64,000 nucleotides of DNA from Ignelater luminosus. Taxonomy: Eukaryota > Arthropoda > Insecta > Coleoptera > Elateridae. This document shows, one piece after another, positions 50,031 to 62,432 of the stretch. The stretch is from NCBI GenBank assembly GCA_011009095.1, contig VTPC01090027.1, positions 667,044 through 731,043 of the forward strand. The letters are read 5' to 3'. The translations under genes were made by a program, and so were the position numbers. Under the pieces are notes generated by a model, which saw only the letters and a program-made list of their open reading frames with translations, was not told where the DNA came from and searched no databases. Every line of letters begins with the position of its first letter. Position 1 is the first letter of the stretch.

Positions 50031-51950
50031 TTATATTAGAATATGAGACACTGCGGAACAAAAATGTCCTCATCGGCGTTTACTCAATTCGAAGTTATTC
50101 GCATGCTTCATTTTCTTATTAATTTTCATATAAAATTCTTAGAAAGAGAGTTTGATAAATTTTTTTATCCGTACATCATCGGTCAGCATTATTGTAACAC
50201 CTTGATTTTTCCTGAAGGGGATCGATCAATGATTTGTTTCAAGTTGTCATGGCATCATGGAGTTTATCGTTAATTCTAATTATTGTTACTGGCAAATGTT
50301 CAAGTTAGGTCATAATGAAATGGTTGGTTAGAGATTTACTTTTTTCCCTCTCCCCATCCCTTCATTCAATATAATCAACTTCACTAATTGAAAGATATTG
50401 GCAAATAAAGTTCTTCCATATCAATGGCAAATATACAACTATGCGGTTATTTTCATTCTAGCAATTAATTACAACGAAATTAAAACAAATAAAAAGGGCT
50501 CTTTCGAAGGGCAAATACAAAAAATAAAAAATAAAAGACAGTGAATATATGTCTTCCATCGTTACGTGTTTGTTATGTAAATGGACAATCCCTTTTAGGC
50601 ATTCCACTCTGTTTACATTTCACTAAACACGCACACGTATAAGGAACGAACATTAAAGGCGTAACAATGTTAACTTTAGATTACCGCCCGGCTTAATAAG
50701 GCAATTACTTCAAAATGCCAACTAAAAACCACATGCAAACAGCACTAAACGCCACCGTTTTCCTTAAAATTTGCCCAGGAAAATGGCATAATTATTTAGT
50801 CACTCTCTCAAGTTTTAATTTCTCCTACACATGTCCCAAACAATTACAGAACAGGCTCGTTACTTACTTTTAGTGTCTTGCTAACAAGAAAAGTTATAAA
50901 TTAGAGCAGAGAATCGTTTTTTCAATTATTTAATGTTGACTAAGGCAAGCGAAAAGATGAGGGACAGCTCTGACAGCAACGAGATTTAAAAAACTTTTTC
51001 GTTCGTTTGTAAGGTAACATTTAAAAATTTTATAACTAATGTAATTTGCATTTTAAAATTTTCCATTTGGGAAATTTGAGTCTGTCTTAATAACCAGTAA
51101 AAAATATCCGTCTGGAAATAATTCTTTTTGATAGGAGCTTGCGTTAAAAAGAGAGACAGGAATGTACATGAGAATTATGTAGTTAATTTCAACATAATTA
51201 TAATATTCAAATTAAAAGTTTCTTGCAGGTTGGGAAAATACATTCGAAATGAATTCGTCCTTATTGGAGGGAGGATATATTTGTGAGGCAAATTAGAGGA
51301 ATATATTGTAGGTTTGGGTATCTACAGTATTTCAATATGTGGCGATACAACTGCAGCACACTACAGCGAAATGTGGTTGATGTGGTTTTACCTTGATGTT
51401 AATTATTATAATAATTTTGTAGATGTGGAATTTCATAATGTTAAATAGTTAATTAATTCTGGATTTATTGAATATGTATTTCCAGAAATGTATAATATCT
51501 AATAACTTAACCCACGTCGAAAAGGTTTGCCTACTATAAACACCTAAAACTATTCAAGGAAAACAAAAGAAAAAAGATGGCAGAATTGAAGCTATCATGG
51601 TTAGTATGGGTCGAGCAGGAATCTTTTGTTTGGGAATTTTTGGAAGGCCGTAGATTCGCAATCGTACTTACCAGGAATTTTTGAACAACGGTAAGGTGTT
51701 GATAGAGATTCCGGTACACAAAAAGAATTCCTATTTCCTTGTTTGACCAAGGTACAAATTAAGCAGCAGATCTTTGTTACTCACTACTAGTTGACAAAAC
51801 AGAAATAAAAGTTTGACATCTTGAAAAATTACAATTCTAAGCCAAAAAAGTTATTAAACTTTTCAAACGCAGGTGCGCAGATCGAAAAACGAGGACGAAA
51901 ATATCCACGTTAGGGGAGCATCTGGGTCTTGAGCACCCTTATTTTCTACA
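50031..51950. other. No gene recognised
   Basis: AT-rich DNA after the satellite. The 76-codon plus frame at 50043-50273 has no recognisable motif. Nothing else is supportable. Confidence 0.4.
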
Positions 51951-52215
51951 ATTTGTTATGTCTCGCTTATTCTTTGACGCCCTTAGTATGTTAGTGCTAC
52001 ATTTATCCAGAATTATTAATTTGATATTGTATTTGGTGCATTCTTGCATATGCAGGACTGAATTGCCCAAAATCAAAGATCGGGCGATTTTTAAAGTGAC
52101 CATAGTAGAAGATAGTTAGATTGATTTCTCTTAATCAACTGATTGTAGTTCATGGTATAAGAAACATTAGTGTCATTGCTGACCATTCTTTGTCTGTTAA
52201 TTAAGGATGAATTAG
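51951..52215. repeat. Diverged direct repeat L, left copy (LTR-like)
   Basis: It begins 'tTGTTAtgtctcgcttatt' and later has 'catggtataagaaacattag' and 'tgtcattgctgacc'. The same words in the same order occur at 55342-55500 ('tTGTTAcgtctcgcttatt', 'cttggtataaaagattttag', 'tgtcattaatgacc'). A TGTTA start and 3.4-kb spacing would fit LTRs of a decayed element, but neither the 3' ends nor an interior could be recognised. Confidence 0.4.
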
Positions 52216-53106
52216 GACACAAACTGAAACTTCGTGGTTGTAAAAACAGTGACATCAAGACGAAACGGCATCTTTGAGAGAGTAACTTCTGAAAATTGAC
52301 AATCTAGCTGAAATATAATATTTACAAACAGAAGAAAATCTCGAGCTTCTGTCTAATAATGGTGACGTTCTTCAGGGCAGTTTTCATGATGTCACGCCAA
52401 AAATGCAAATTCTTGTGTGTAAATGTGGCATAACGTTTGGTGTTAGTATAAATGCATTTTTAGAACGGGTAGAAGAATAGTATGTTTCTTATTTAGTGCC
52501 TTAGAGTGTTTAAAGTAGATTTCCAGCGTTTTTCTAAATTCTCGGCGTTCTTTTTTGACTTATAATAACATTATATACTAGAACTCGCGGAGACGGAGGT
52601 TCGCGTTAGCGGCTGCAGCATCCCTAAGCTCTTTGGCGACCACCATGCGTGATCTCTTTTGCATGCACACATGCCGTGCTTGGTTCTCCAACACACCAAC
52701 ATTGGTGGCTTATAGTTTTTTTTAGAAACCAAGTAGAAGCTAAAGTGTAGTATTTCCTGCGTAACAAGTTCAAGATGTCGGAAAACTGCAACAATTAACA
52801 TAATCGCTCACTAAGCATAGTTTCGTTTATCTGGTTTCTTTTTAGGAGGTAGATTGCAGTATGACTCCAAAGAGTGGCCCTCAAACAGTTGACGGATTTT
52901 GTCCACAATTAACATCCTTGATAAGAGTTAAATACGATGACGACTCAGGCGACGTCCTCCATTTATCTTTTCAGAGAACTAAATGTCATAACAGCTCGTA
53001 ATGTAAGAACGGAAAAAAAGATATTTGTGGGATAGTACCAAATTGAAGGATCACCTTCTGTTCAAATCGGGCATAACGCAAAGAAAAAAAATATTTGGGA
53101 GGATCG
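52216..53106. other. No gene recognised
   Basis: Interior of the possible L element. The 76-codon minus frame at 52571-52801 shows no diagnostic motif. Confidence 0.35.
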
Positions 53107-53365
53107 AGGCCTGCATGAGCCGGGTTTTCTAGTCGGGCCTTTACGCGGTGCAGGTCGAAGTTCGGGTACGGGTCGGGCCAGGCCTCAGTTTAATAATTTA
53201 TTGGGCCTTCTGGGGCCAACGTCTGGTCAATCAAGCCGTTCGGACCTCTTGAACCGTTGGGTCTTGTCGGGCCTGTCGAGCTGTTGAACCCTGTCGGGCC
53301 ATACAGGTCTGTCGGGACTTTTAGACTTCTCGACCCTTCGGGATTCTCGAGTCTTCAGGCACCAT
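53107..53365. repeat. CGGG-rich interspersed repeat G, uninterrupted copy
   Basis: It aligns with 26168-26371: 'tagtcgggcctttacgc', 'aggcctcagttta' and 'caagccgttcgg' are shared, followed by repeated 'tgtcgggcctgtcgagctgt' words as at 27.35-27.45 kb. This copy shows the two separated pieces at 26-27 kb as one continuous block. Confidence 0.6.
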
Positions 53366-55341
53366 GTAGTTTCGGATACTCTATCTCGTAGTGTCGCTCA
53401 TACACCCCAAGCTATCTTTAGTTTCGGTAGGACCTAAAAATAGGAAGTAGGATCGTTGGTACAATAATCTTCTTAAGAGAATATCGTGTACTCCCAAAAA
53501 GCCTCCAGATTGGAATATAGATGGAATCAGATATTTAAATTAGTTTCTTTCCGAAAACCAAACCTCAAACTTTTCAAAACATTCTATAGAATCATTTTTG
53601 AAAGGAATTTCACATTAATGTTTATATCTGCTGGAAAAAAACTATCAAAAACCGATGGTAAAAGAAGACACAAGTGAGAGATATTACTGTAAACATAGAA
53701 AGACTGCTCTGATTCTTATTGTTAATTACGGCATACTCAAGGGTGGATGGCAGTCAAGTTAAATAACGTTGATCTCAAGTTTCAAAATTAATTATTCAGT
53801 TATTCTATTTTTTTTGTCTAAAAGCTTATTATCTGTTGTATTTTGTCTTGGGCATTAAAGAAGAGCATTTGGATATACCTTAGAATACGGCTGCAGATAC
53901 TCAAATTACGATTTTGCATTTCTGTGAAACATGAAGAATAGTAAATACCAATTAATGGAGTCAAATGCTAGCCAAGCCGAAAAAATATAGACAGAATCAA
54001 TTTGATAAGGTAAAAGCATTCTATCAGCTGATTTCCAAAATTATTTTGCAGTAACTGGTAGTGTGGGTTTATAACTAGAAATGGAAAAAAAACTTGAACC
54101 AAACCTATGTTTGATAAAAGCCTGTCTTGCAAGACTGGTCCCATAGAGGCCCCCTTGGTTGGAAAAGCTGACGTCGTCACTGGTCATGCCATGGTAACAG
54201 AATTCCAAAGCAGCACTGATTTTACATTGCTCTCATGTAATTATCTCAATATAAAACGGCAAAAATGAGGTTTTGAAACCAAACTATGACAACAAGCTAG
54301 CGATGAGTCACGCTCACACGCACGTGGTCAATTGTATCTTACCGGGAAACAAAATAATTTAGCTCTGACTCTTTTCCCGTTATTCAACTACCATTTGTTC
54401 TATTTGCTTGAATATGTCTTGGATACCATAGATACCAAAGGTATTTAGACTCTCTCTCGACCAAATCGTAGAAATTAGACCGAGAGTTCGGTCTGACCAA
54501 GTCCAATTCTAGATATCATTACATTCTGGGGTCCTGCCTTCTCAACAACTGTCTTCTCTATCAAAACATCAAAAACCAACAACAGCTTTCTTCGTTGCCC
54601 CGTGGGCAGCCATCGCAGAAATATCCCTTTGGAAGTATCATTCCTATCGTGAATGCCCCACCACGTCCATGTTTCCCATCGGCGCGCAACCTACACACTA
54701 CCGGTTAGTTATTACACCACAACGCCGGCATCGACACTACCTACCTACAGCATCACCTAATGCTTCAGCAGCCATCCTCACCAGTGAGTTATCGAAGACT
54801 ATGAAAAGTACTACAAGTGTAAAAGAGCGTTTTAACCATGCACAACACCGCAGCGGTTGCTGAGATGCCCGACAAAACCTGCACCAAATCATTTTCCCAG
54901 CGAGAGATAGCGACGCTTAAAACGGCTTCGGTCTTCGCCCGGGAAGCAACATTGGAAAAAAGACAACTAACCACGAAAGCGGTGAAGTGTATAACATCCG
55001 ACTCGTTACAAAAAAGTCGGTCATTCTTTACAAATTATGAGGGCGAAAATATGAGTTTGCCTAAACATTTTCTGTAAGTTAATATTTCTTTCCAGAACCA
55101 AAAGAAAATCCGACCTCAGAACTTAGTGCGCCCTGAGGCAAAATCAATTTTGTGTCCTTTTATCCAATACGAGATAATATACATATGATGTTGCGGCCTG
55201 GGACAATTGTCGCCTCACTAGCTTAACGTCTGAAGCCGGTCCTGTGCATGAGAAGCCGCGAGGGAGAATTCTATGAAGGTCATTCGAGTGCCCTTAAGGC
55301 ATCTTTTTATTGATTTTGTCCCTTCGAGGTTGATGGGGGGT
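53366..55341. other. No gene recognised; GC-richer 54.5-55.1 kb
   Basis: The part from about 54540 to 55060 has higher GC and overlapping open frames on both strands (plus 54669-54863 and 54838-55077), but I recognise no domain. It may be the remnant interior of a retroelement; a word 'gatatcattacattctgggg' near 54515 resembles an LTR end followed by a leader, without enough support to call it. Confidence 0.3.
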
Positions 55342-55500
55342 TTGTTACGTCTCGCTTATTATTCGCCGCACCCGCTATGGTGGTGCTTTTGATTTTACAA
55401 GCGCAAATTGAGGAATTTCTGTTAACCAAATAATTATCGTATTTCTTGGTATAAAAGATTTTAGTGTCATTAATGACCCTTGGTTGACAATTTGATGAAT
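55342..55500. repeat. Diverged direct repeat L, right copy (LTR-like)
   Basis: Partner of 51951-52215, shorter by an internal gap of about 100 bp. See that entry for the shared words. Confidence 0.4.
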
Positions 55501-57404
55501 AGTGCAGGGAAAAAAAGCACGAAACAAAAGCTGTCTAGGACACCGTGTATACACTCGTGTAATTTGAACTGTGGCGCTCTTAAGGTTATTGTTATCCTAT
55601 TTGACAGTTTTTACGACGTGTCCCGTGAAAAGTGGAACAAACAGCCAAATTTATTTTCGACACGTATAATTGAGTCAACAAAGTTCAAGTGTATTTTATT
55701 CTTGGACGTTTTCCACGAACGCTTTGTCTCTTCATCAGTTAACGAGAAAAAAAAGGAAAATTCTTCTTATAGCATCCATTAAAAAGAATTAGGAACAATC
55801 CAATAATGCTGTTTAAATATGCTTTTACGTAATTATAATATCTAGAACGTCCATGTTCTATTATTAAGTTCTATCCATTAACATTCCATTCAAAATTGAT
55901 ATTAATCACTTAGGAAGGGAGAAACCTTTTCCATGTGAATTTTCCAAGTCAAGAGTCAAGAAGGATATTTTTCATGCAAGGAAAACATCTACCTTGACAG
56001 CACTATTTTTGTACTACGTGGGGGAAGAGAAAGCCTCAATTTTAAGCGGTGGTGCCCTCCACTTAAGGCAACACATTAATCTAAAACAGGGAGCATCTCG
56101 AGAAACCACCTGAAGTAGAAACTAATGGAAATTCAAACTCGCGGCTGTCAGTGACGACGAGAGAGAGAGGGAGGGAGCTTTGAAACGCAAATCTCATATC
56201 CAAAACTATAACCGAAGGAAGTTATTAGTAATTCCTTCGGGAATTACTACCAATTATGCCACAAGATGAATAACAAGTTGTTTATGAAGGTACGACAGGG
56301 TGTTTTCTCGTGAAGGATGACTTAACGTTGATGAATAGTTTAAGAGAAAGTATTTGCTAATACAAAATTTGCAAATAGATAATTTTCGAGTTGAGATTTT
56401 TATTAAGCTTAAGCCTCGTAAAGCATTAATTGTTTACAGTGCTACCGGTTTCGTATAGTAAACGTAACACAATATCCTCAGCGCGTAATGTATATTTCCC
56501 ATATATTATGTGTTGTGTGGTTAGGTTATTACAGCGCAGCCACATTAATTTGACCCTGACCACATAAAGGTTATGTATCATAAGTTTATTAGAGCTTCCC
56601 CTTCAGGATATTAAGGTTCTTCCTGTCGTAGATGAATAATAACCCAGACTGCTGCATAAATTCGGTTTTTAAAAAATCCATTTCATATCATCGACCGATT
56701 CGCTGAAACGGAAATGAAAGGAGCTAATATTGGAAACTTGACAAGTGAAGATCAACTTCCCTAATAAACACAACCAAACTCAATCAAGTCTAAATTGATT
56801 TATCAATTAAATACCCTAACTTGAATAGGAGACTTGACAAATCGCTGAAGTGTTGAACTTTGTTCTCGTGCACGTGTCTAACCTACATCTTACACGTAGA
56901 TATATGTTGCATTTTCCTATAGTTAAACTTTTATTTAGCAGACTCATTTGACGAAATTAACAAAGGGGAAATTCTTAGCTCTAGATAAACATTTCCCCGG
57001 AGTGAGGAAAATGGATATAGTATCAGAAAATGTTTGAGCTAATTTTTTCTCCCAGAAAGAAATGGGAAAGAGAGTGAACATAGAAATAAATTATGGATAA
57101 GCGCGAGTAAAGTAATGAATAATTTAATAATTATCATTAGATGCTAGAAAGTTCAAACCAGCAGAGCAGCGTGCTCTGGAAAAAATTAGGCCTGTATCAT
57201 GTTTCTCTTTCTTTCGTGCTGTTTCGAATAAATATGTAATGGATTTTGCTTTATATATATACGTAGCGGAAAAGGGCTATTTTTACGTTAAAAGGCATAA
57301 AGCTTATAAATATTCAACATGGATTACTTACGGTAACGTGTAAGAGTACATTATATTCTTTTGTTTCAGAAGTGTCAGAAGTCAAGAACATTGAAAGAAT
57401 TAAT
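55501..57404. other. No gene recognised; ribozyme-like words
   Basis: A 100-codon plus frame at 55480-55782 lacks motifs. On the minus strand 'ctgatgaagagacaaagcg...gaaaacgtcc' (55.70-55.75 kb) and 'ctgaggatattgtg...cgaaaccggtagc' (56.44-56.48 kb) recall CUGANGA...GAAA ribozyme cores seen at retroelement ends. A GA run lies near 56159-56176. Confidence 0.35.
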
Positions 57405-57640
57405 ACTTCAATGTACTTGGCCCTTTTTCCTTGAATACAGTCTACGTATTCATTCTATGCAGATGACATAAAGGTACATTCAGAACTTAACAATTGTCAT
57501 AATAAATTCCAGAACGACTTGAATAATCTCTAAATATGGCACGATGAGTGATTGCTGTCTCTTAGACTTCAACAAGTGCTTCGCATGGAAAAATAAAAAA
57601 TCCAAAGCGTAATTACCAAGACCTTCTTGGTCGCGTCATA
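57405..57640 (+). pseudogene. CR1/Jockey-type LINE reverse-transcriptase fragment
   Basis: The translation from 57441 reads STYSFYADDIKVHSELNN, then CHNKFQNDLNNL, a stop, IWHDE, a stop and LLSLRLQQVLRM. The '(F/Y)ADD.K...........LQ.DL..L..W.....L.L...K' layout is that of CR1/Jockey LINE reverse transcriptases around the catalytic aspartates. Two stops and the loss of the neighbouring motifs show it is dead. It is a different LINE lineage from the one at the left edge of the window. Confidence 0.6.
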
Positions 57641-58079
57641 TAAACCACACCGCGTGTACCAACGTCTGTAATGTTGTAATGTGAAGGTAATATTTGTCTA
57701 ATTTACAAATTGTATTTCATCTTTAAACCATTATAAATATCAAAATTTATCAAAGTGGTTAAAATTCTCTCGTCTTGTAACCTTCTCTGGTAAAGTTAAA
57801 ATGATCTATGGTCAAAATGGAACCTAAAACCGCAAAAAGAGCACCCGATCGAAAAACAAAAAATGTAAAATAATAATTGCAATTCTGAATGGATCAAAGC
57901 GAGCATTTTAAATATACAATCGTAACATGCAGAGAAATCCTTTGAAAAAGCAGTTAAAAGCTACTCTTGGTAGAAACTGAACGCCAAAATCGTAACAATG
58001 TTCAAACTCTGAAATGTAAGAGATTAGATATTAAAAAAAAAACAAAATTCAAGCCTTTCTTGCATGTTGAACATAAACA
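57641..58079. other. No gene recognised
   Basis: AT-rich DNA between a LINE scrap and a satellite I scrap. Confidence 0.4.
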
Positions 58080-58215
58080 AGCGCTCCTTCGTCGCTTTGC
58101 GTTCCTCTCCGTTTAACTTACCCCATCCATAGAAAAGCTTGAATTGTTCTCAAGTTGGACTGTCATCTGCAGTGGTTGAGAGTCGGGTTTCTCCCTCCAC
58201 TATTTACCCAAGGCG
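58080..58215 (-). repeat. Satellite I scrap
   Basis: 'catctgcagtggttgagagt' and 'cgggtttctccctccactat' match the inverted-array consensus 'ccacctgcggtggcccaaga' and 'tcgcgtttcgccctccatta'. The following GC-rich word 'ggccagggcggcgcggcgcc' is not part of it. Confidence 0.45.
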
Positions 58216-59243
58216 ACCGATAGCCAGTGCCTATTTTTGGCCAGGGCGGCGCGGCGCCTTAGGTAGTTTTCTGTTTATTTTTCTTTCTCCAATTTATTGC
58301 AAGTATGAAGTTTACTTTTTAATAAAATTTTAAATAAACTACAAGACGTGGACTTCAGAATCCCCTGTTAGCATAAGATCGTAGAATAACAAAACACAAA
58401 CTTTAAAAAAACCATAAAAACCAGTCATAAACTAAAAATAAAATAACATAATTTGCAGCTATTGATTTACAGCTAAATTAGTATAAATTTCTAAATACTA
58501 AGTTGTATTTAAGTCAGTTATATGAAATCTATTCATCATCTTTCGAACCCAGACAGTACAGTTTAAAAGAAATTAAAACATTTTCAAGAATTTAACATAC
58601 AAAGACTCTGCATAATTTAACTTTGATTATCTCGATGACGCAATTTTGAATCTGAATCAGACAGATCGGATCCTTTAAAGAGAAGATTCAAGTCGATCTT
58701 GAAGTACTTATAGAAGTTCGGATGTTATCAACGTTAAGAGCCGTGGTTAAGGTGGATAATGTTATAACCGTTGTTTATAATAATAAATAAAAGTATAAAA
58801 ATAATTAACGTTATTTATTAGCCCTTAATAAACAGGTTAACAAGTTGTTACAACTGTCTAGGAACTGTGTTGTTAAATCTTGGTGCATCTATAATGATGA
58901 TCCTGTAAATACTGACAGGTTCTGTTCCTGTGCATAAGGGGTGAGGTTTGTAATTCCCGGCGTTTTCCATAGAAGTATATAATGCTTAAGTGTTCTAAGG
59001 AAATATTGCGGTAGGTCGTTTAAGAGGAATTAGACAAAACCAAAATTCCTTGCCTTTTACGAAAACTTACAATGTGTAAACGTTTAAAAGATTTCTAAAG
59101 AAATATTAAAGAACGTTTGAAAGGGATTAACTGACAAACGGCAAAAAAATCTTTTCTGTGACGGTCGAGGGTGTGATGTCACATTCCTAAAAGTAAATGT
59201 TCTTAAAATATATAATCATACTTAAGTGTAGGTTTTTTATACA
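58216..59243. other. No gene recognised
   Basis: AT-rich DNA. No coding blocks or clear repeats were seen. Confidence 0.4.
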
Positions 59244-59621
59244 TCAAGACATAGTCAAAACCCTGATAAAGCTTTCTCGCCCGTATCTTTGTCCCCTGTT
59301 TTGTCCAGTATCTCCCAACAGAGCCAGGTTGACTTTCCGATTCTTTCTTGGCGTTCCGGTCAGTAAATGGAAGCAGTTTAGCTTCCTAGTCAAGTCTCGG
59401 AAGGATATATTGGGGTTTAGAGTGAATTGTGACTTTCTTACGACCCGATTCCGACGCTTTCTAAGTGCTGAAATTATCCTCATAACGGTGAAAGTGGCAC
59501 ATTGCAGCTCTTTGGCGATCACCCTTACGACAAATCCCGACTTTGTATATGTTCGACCATAGTTTACACTTTGATTACCGTCTCTATTGTTTCGAAAAAA
59601 TCTATTTTGACAGATGAACAA
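59244..59621 (-). pseudogene. Possible Tc1-like transposase N-terminus
   Basis: A 125-codon frame includes VRVIAKELQCATFTVMRII, which looks like the first helix-turn-helix of Tc1-like transposases (IA.EL....TV.RIL), and 40 residues later NPNISFRDLTRKLN, which looks like the second ('NP.ISSRDLA.EL'). The order and spacing fit, but between them the 'GRPR' linker is not clear and no catalytic DDE block follows downstream on the minus strand. A 121-codon frame lies on the opposite strand over the same DNA without features. A reasonable but unproven assignment. Confidence 0.35.
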
Positions 59622-62164
59622 CTAGATCGTTCAGCATTGTACGGGTACACATTTTTTAGTTTTAAACAATTTCGAATGCCTGAATTATTTCGTGTACAGG
59701 CCAAAATTAGGCAAAACAGGGAAGTAAAGTGCTTCGAATTATCAAGAGTAGTAATAAATACTCAGAATTAAAGCCTCAAACACGAACCGCAATTTCCTGA
59801 ATGTTTTAAGCCTTTATCATTGTTGAAATACTAAAAAGTACCCAAAGTTTTGTAAAGTGTTTCAAATCCTTATGAAAGCGTTTCAAGACCTTACGAAATT
59901 GCTCGTTAAATTGCTTAAAAGCTTTCAAAAAGCACCATCGACTAGTGGTTTTAAGTTAAGTAAGGTAAAGGTTAGTTCCGCTAGTGTGACGGATACATGC
60001 AATGGAAGCAGGATATGGTTGCTTGCAGGTGGTTCCACTTAAGCAGTTAAATAATGTTTCATATGTATAACTTATAATAACGCATTTGCTTGTCTGTTAA
60101 CACTTGAAATCTGCAAGTTCAAACTAGTTAGTTAGAAGCTCGCGATGTTAAGTTGCGAAGAGAAGATTTCAAGCACCGAAAGCGCTTGAATTACTCAAGA
60201 GTTCGAGTGCTTGAAGCACTCTGAAAGTACTTTAAGCCCTAGAATACTAGAATCGATAAGCAATTAAATAGTTTTTTACGTTGCAAGGGAAGAAAGTGAT
60301 ACTTTTTCCCCGCGTGTGTCACACGAAGGAAACAAAGGCACCTTCTTCCAGAGTTTCACATATGAGTTGTAAAATAGCTTTGGTATTCATGGTATCCAAA
60401 ACGTATCTAAGAAAAACCAAATCAAAACTTATTCGTTATTACAGTAAGTCATATTGCAAACTGTGAGATGAGTTAACATTATTAAAAGGTTTGACGACTA
60501 AATTTAAGTGAAATGGCTCAATTTTACATTCATACTGATGCTGTCCGAGTTCATTCTTCAGATTTTAGCAGAATCCACATTGTTTCCTTCCTCCACCTCA
60601 TTTTCAGATGAAATACCTGAAAGATCAATCTGTAGTTGCGGCTGAAAACACCAGCTAGCTGTCTTTCATCATTTTTCCATTTGTGCTTGTTGAAAGCCTT
60701 TTTGTTGCTTTTTAGTCCAGTGCTTCACTCAGTGAACATTGAAACAGCTGTTCGGCCTCATACGTTAATCAATCTGATTGTCATTTATCTTGTTGGCCCT
60801 AAGTACAAGTAAGATGGTTGTGACTACTAGTAAATACAGTAGACTGCATTACTAGATTGATACAGAAACTAAACAAGTCTTTAAAACAATTGATAGAGAA
60901 ACACAAGCTATGCTATCACCGAATTCGATTACCAATGGGCGCATTCATGAACGCTCAGTGGTTAAATTCAGCGAAAACTTTATCAGCGCATGCTAGGTTT
61001 AATCAGAGAACGATTCTCTGCTGCAGCTGTGACGATACTGCGCGCGCATTGCACTTCGTCTTTTTTTATTTAGATGCTGAATTAAATTTGAGGTTAGAAA
61101 ACTGCCTCTACTACTACCTTTGACAGTGCAGCGCTTACAAACTTATCCTACAATCTAGACTGAGTAAGATTCTCGATAGCGGTATGGCAGTTTGTCCATT
61201 CAGCGAATCTGATTACTTAGAACCTCAGCCGCGCCTACTAAGCTCCTTTTACACCTGTTATTACTCAAGATGTACAATGGATATATATAGTGTTGTAAAG
61301 TTTCTGAAACATTTTGTTTGAAATGTAATTCATAAGTAGAGAAAACATATTTAGTTAGACGTAACAGTGTTGAAACTTGTTATGTTCGGGACTATCAAAT
61401 CTTGAGAATGGCATTTTAAATCATACTCATCATAGTTTACAACAAATCCTTGACGAAAAAACAAAAGAATTAGACTTCCATCTTCAGCCGCATAACCTTA
61501 AAATGACACACGTTGCCAAGTTTCAAGAGGCATGCTAAAATGGCAAACTTGCAAACGTTGTCCATTATTATTATTATTCTTATCATAGGCTGTAGGAACT
61601 ACGAAATCTAGCAGACGCCGTGGGGAGACGGGCATATCTCTAATGTGAAAGCTGAGTGCAAGAGAAACACCCCGCATTGAATTGAAAACCCCAAAATAAA
61701 ATCTGGGAGGGGGGAGAAGGTAACGAGAACATTTGTGTCCACCACTTATGAATTTAAAAACAAAAGTTTCAAAAGGTGTTAACATGTTTCAATAAAATTT
61801 AACTTAATTGAGAAGTTTCAATGAAAAAGTTCAAGCCTCAAGCCTCACTTGAAAACAAGAGCGTTTTCGTTTTTTTCCGCTTAATTTTCCGTTTTAGGTG
61901 CATTCTCTGCTGTCATGGATTTCCAGTCTGTGAATGAATTATAAAATCATAAAAAGTTTCAAAGGCTTTTAAGGTATACTGAAGAATCGTTTGGTTGAAG
62001 TACAATTCGAAAAAGTGGAATAATATCGAAGTTAAAGCAAGCGCCGGGGGATACAACATGAAAATTGCATAAAAGAACGGTACCTATTTGTAATCTCTCA
62101 TTCATCTTTCCTAACATACAACCACCGGTTTAATTTGATGCAACCTTCTAGCTGATGAATTAAG
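59622..62164. other. No gene recognised
   Basis: AT-rich DNA with an (att)n run near 61563-61576. The 95-codon minus frame at 61498-61785 and the 88-codon plus frame at 60857-61123 show no motif. Confidence 0.4.
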
Positions 62165-62224
62165 AGGGAAACGCCTCACTGTCTGTTTCTGAACTTACTG
62201 AATTTTAACAAAACAATGAACATT

Positions 62225-62410
62225 AGAAGATGTAGAGTTTTCCGGTGGTTTTTGATAGCTAAACTTTTCTCTCCTCTCATCCACCCGCGATGGGATATTG
62301 TTACCACCTTTGATGTTTGGTTACCAGAAGGGATACAGAAACAAAAAGACCTTTCCTGAAAGCTGCAGCAAATAAACAATCCTTGGAAGCTTTTCCAAAT
62401 AAACATCTTC
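62225..62410. repeat. Interspersed repeat R, copy 2
   Basis: It contains 'gatgtagagttttccggtgg', 'tttttgatagctaaactttt' and 'ctctcctctcatccaccc'. The first two words recur at the right edge of the window (from about 63950), and the 3' words match copy 1 at 24.37 kb. The mariner relic begins 20 bp later. Confidence 0.55.
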
Positions 62411-62430
62411 ACGAAATTCTTTATTGTACT

Positions 62431-62432
62431 TA
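62431..62432. repeat. TA target duplication, left, of the mariner relic
   Basis: TA immediately outside the left inverted repeat; its partner is at 63500-63501. Confidence 0.6.

Noticed and set aside
54480-54560. Possible LTR end plus leader ('cattacattctggggtcctg')
   Set aside because: No matching LTR start or second copy, and the would-be primer site does not fit a tRNA 3' end that I know.
59197-59562. 121-codon plus-strand frame
   Set aside because: It is opposite the possible Tc1-like frame and has no recognisable features of its own.
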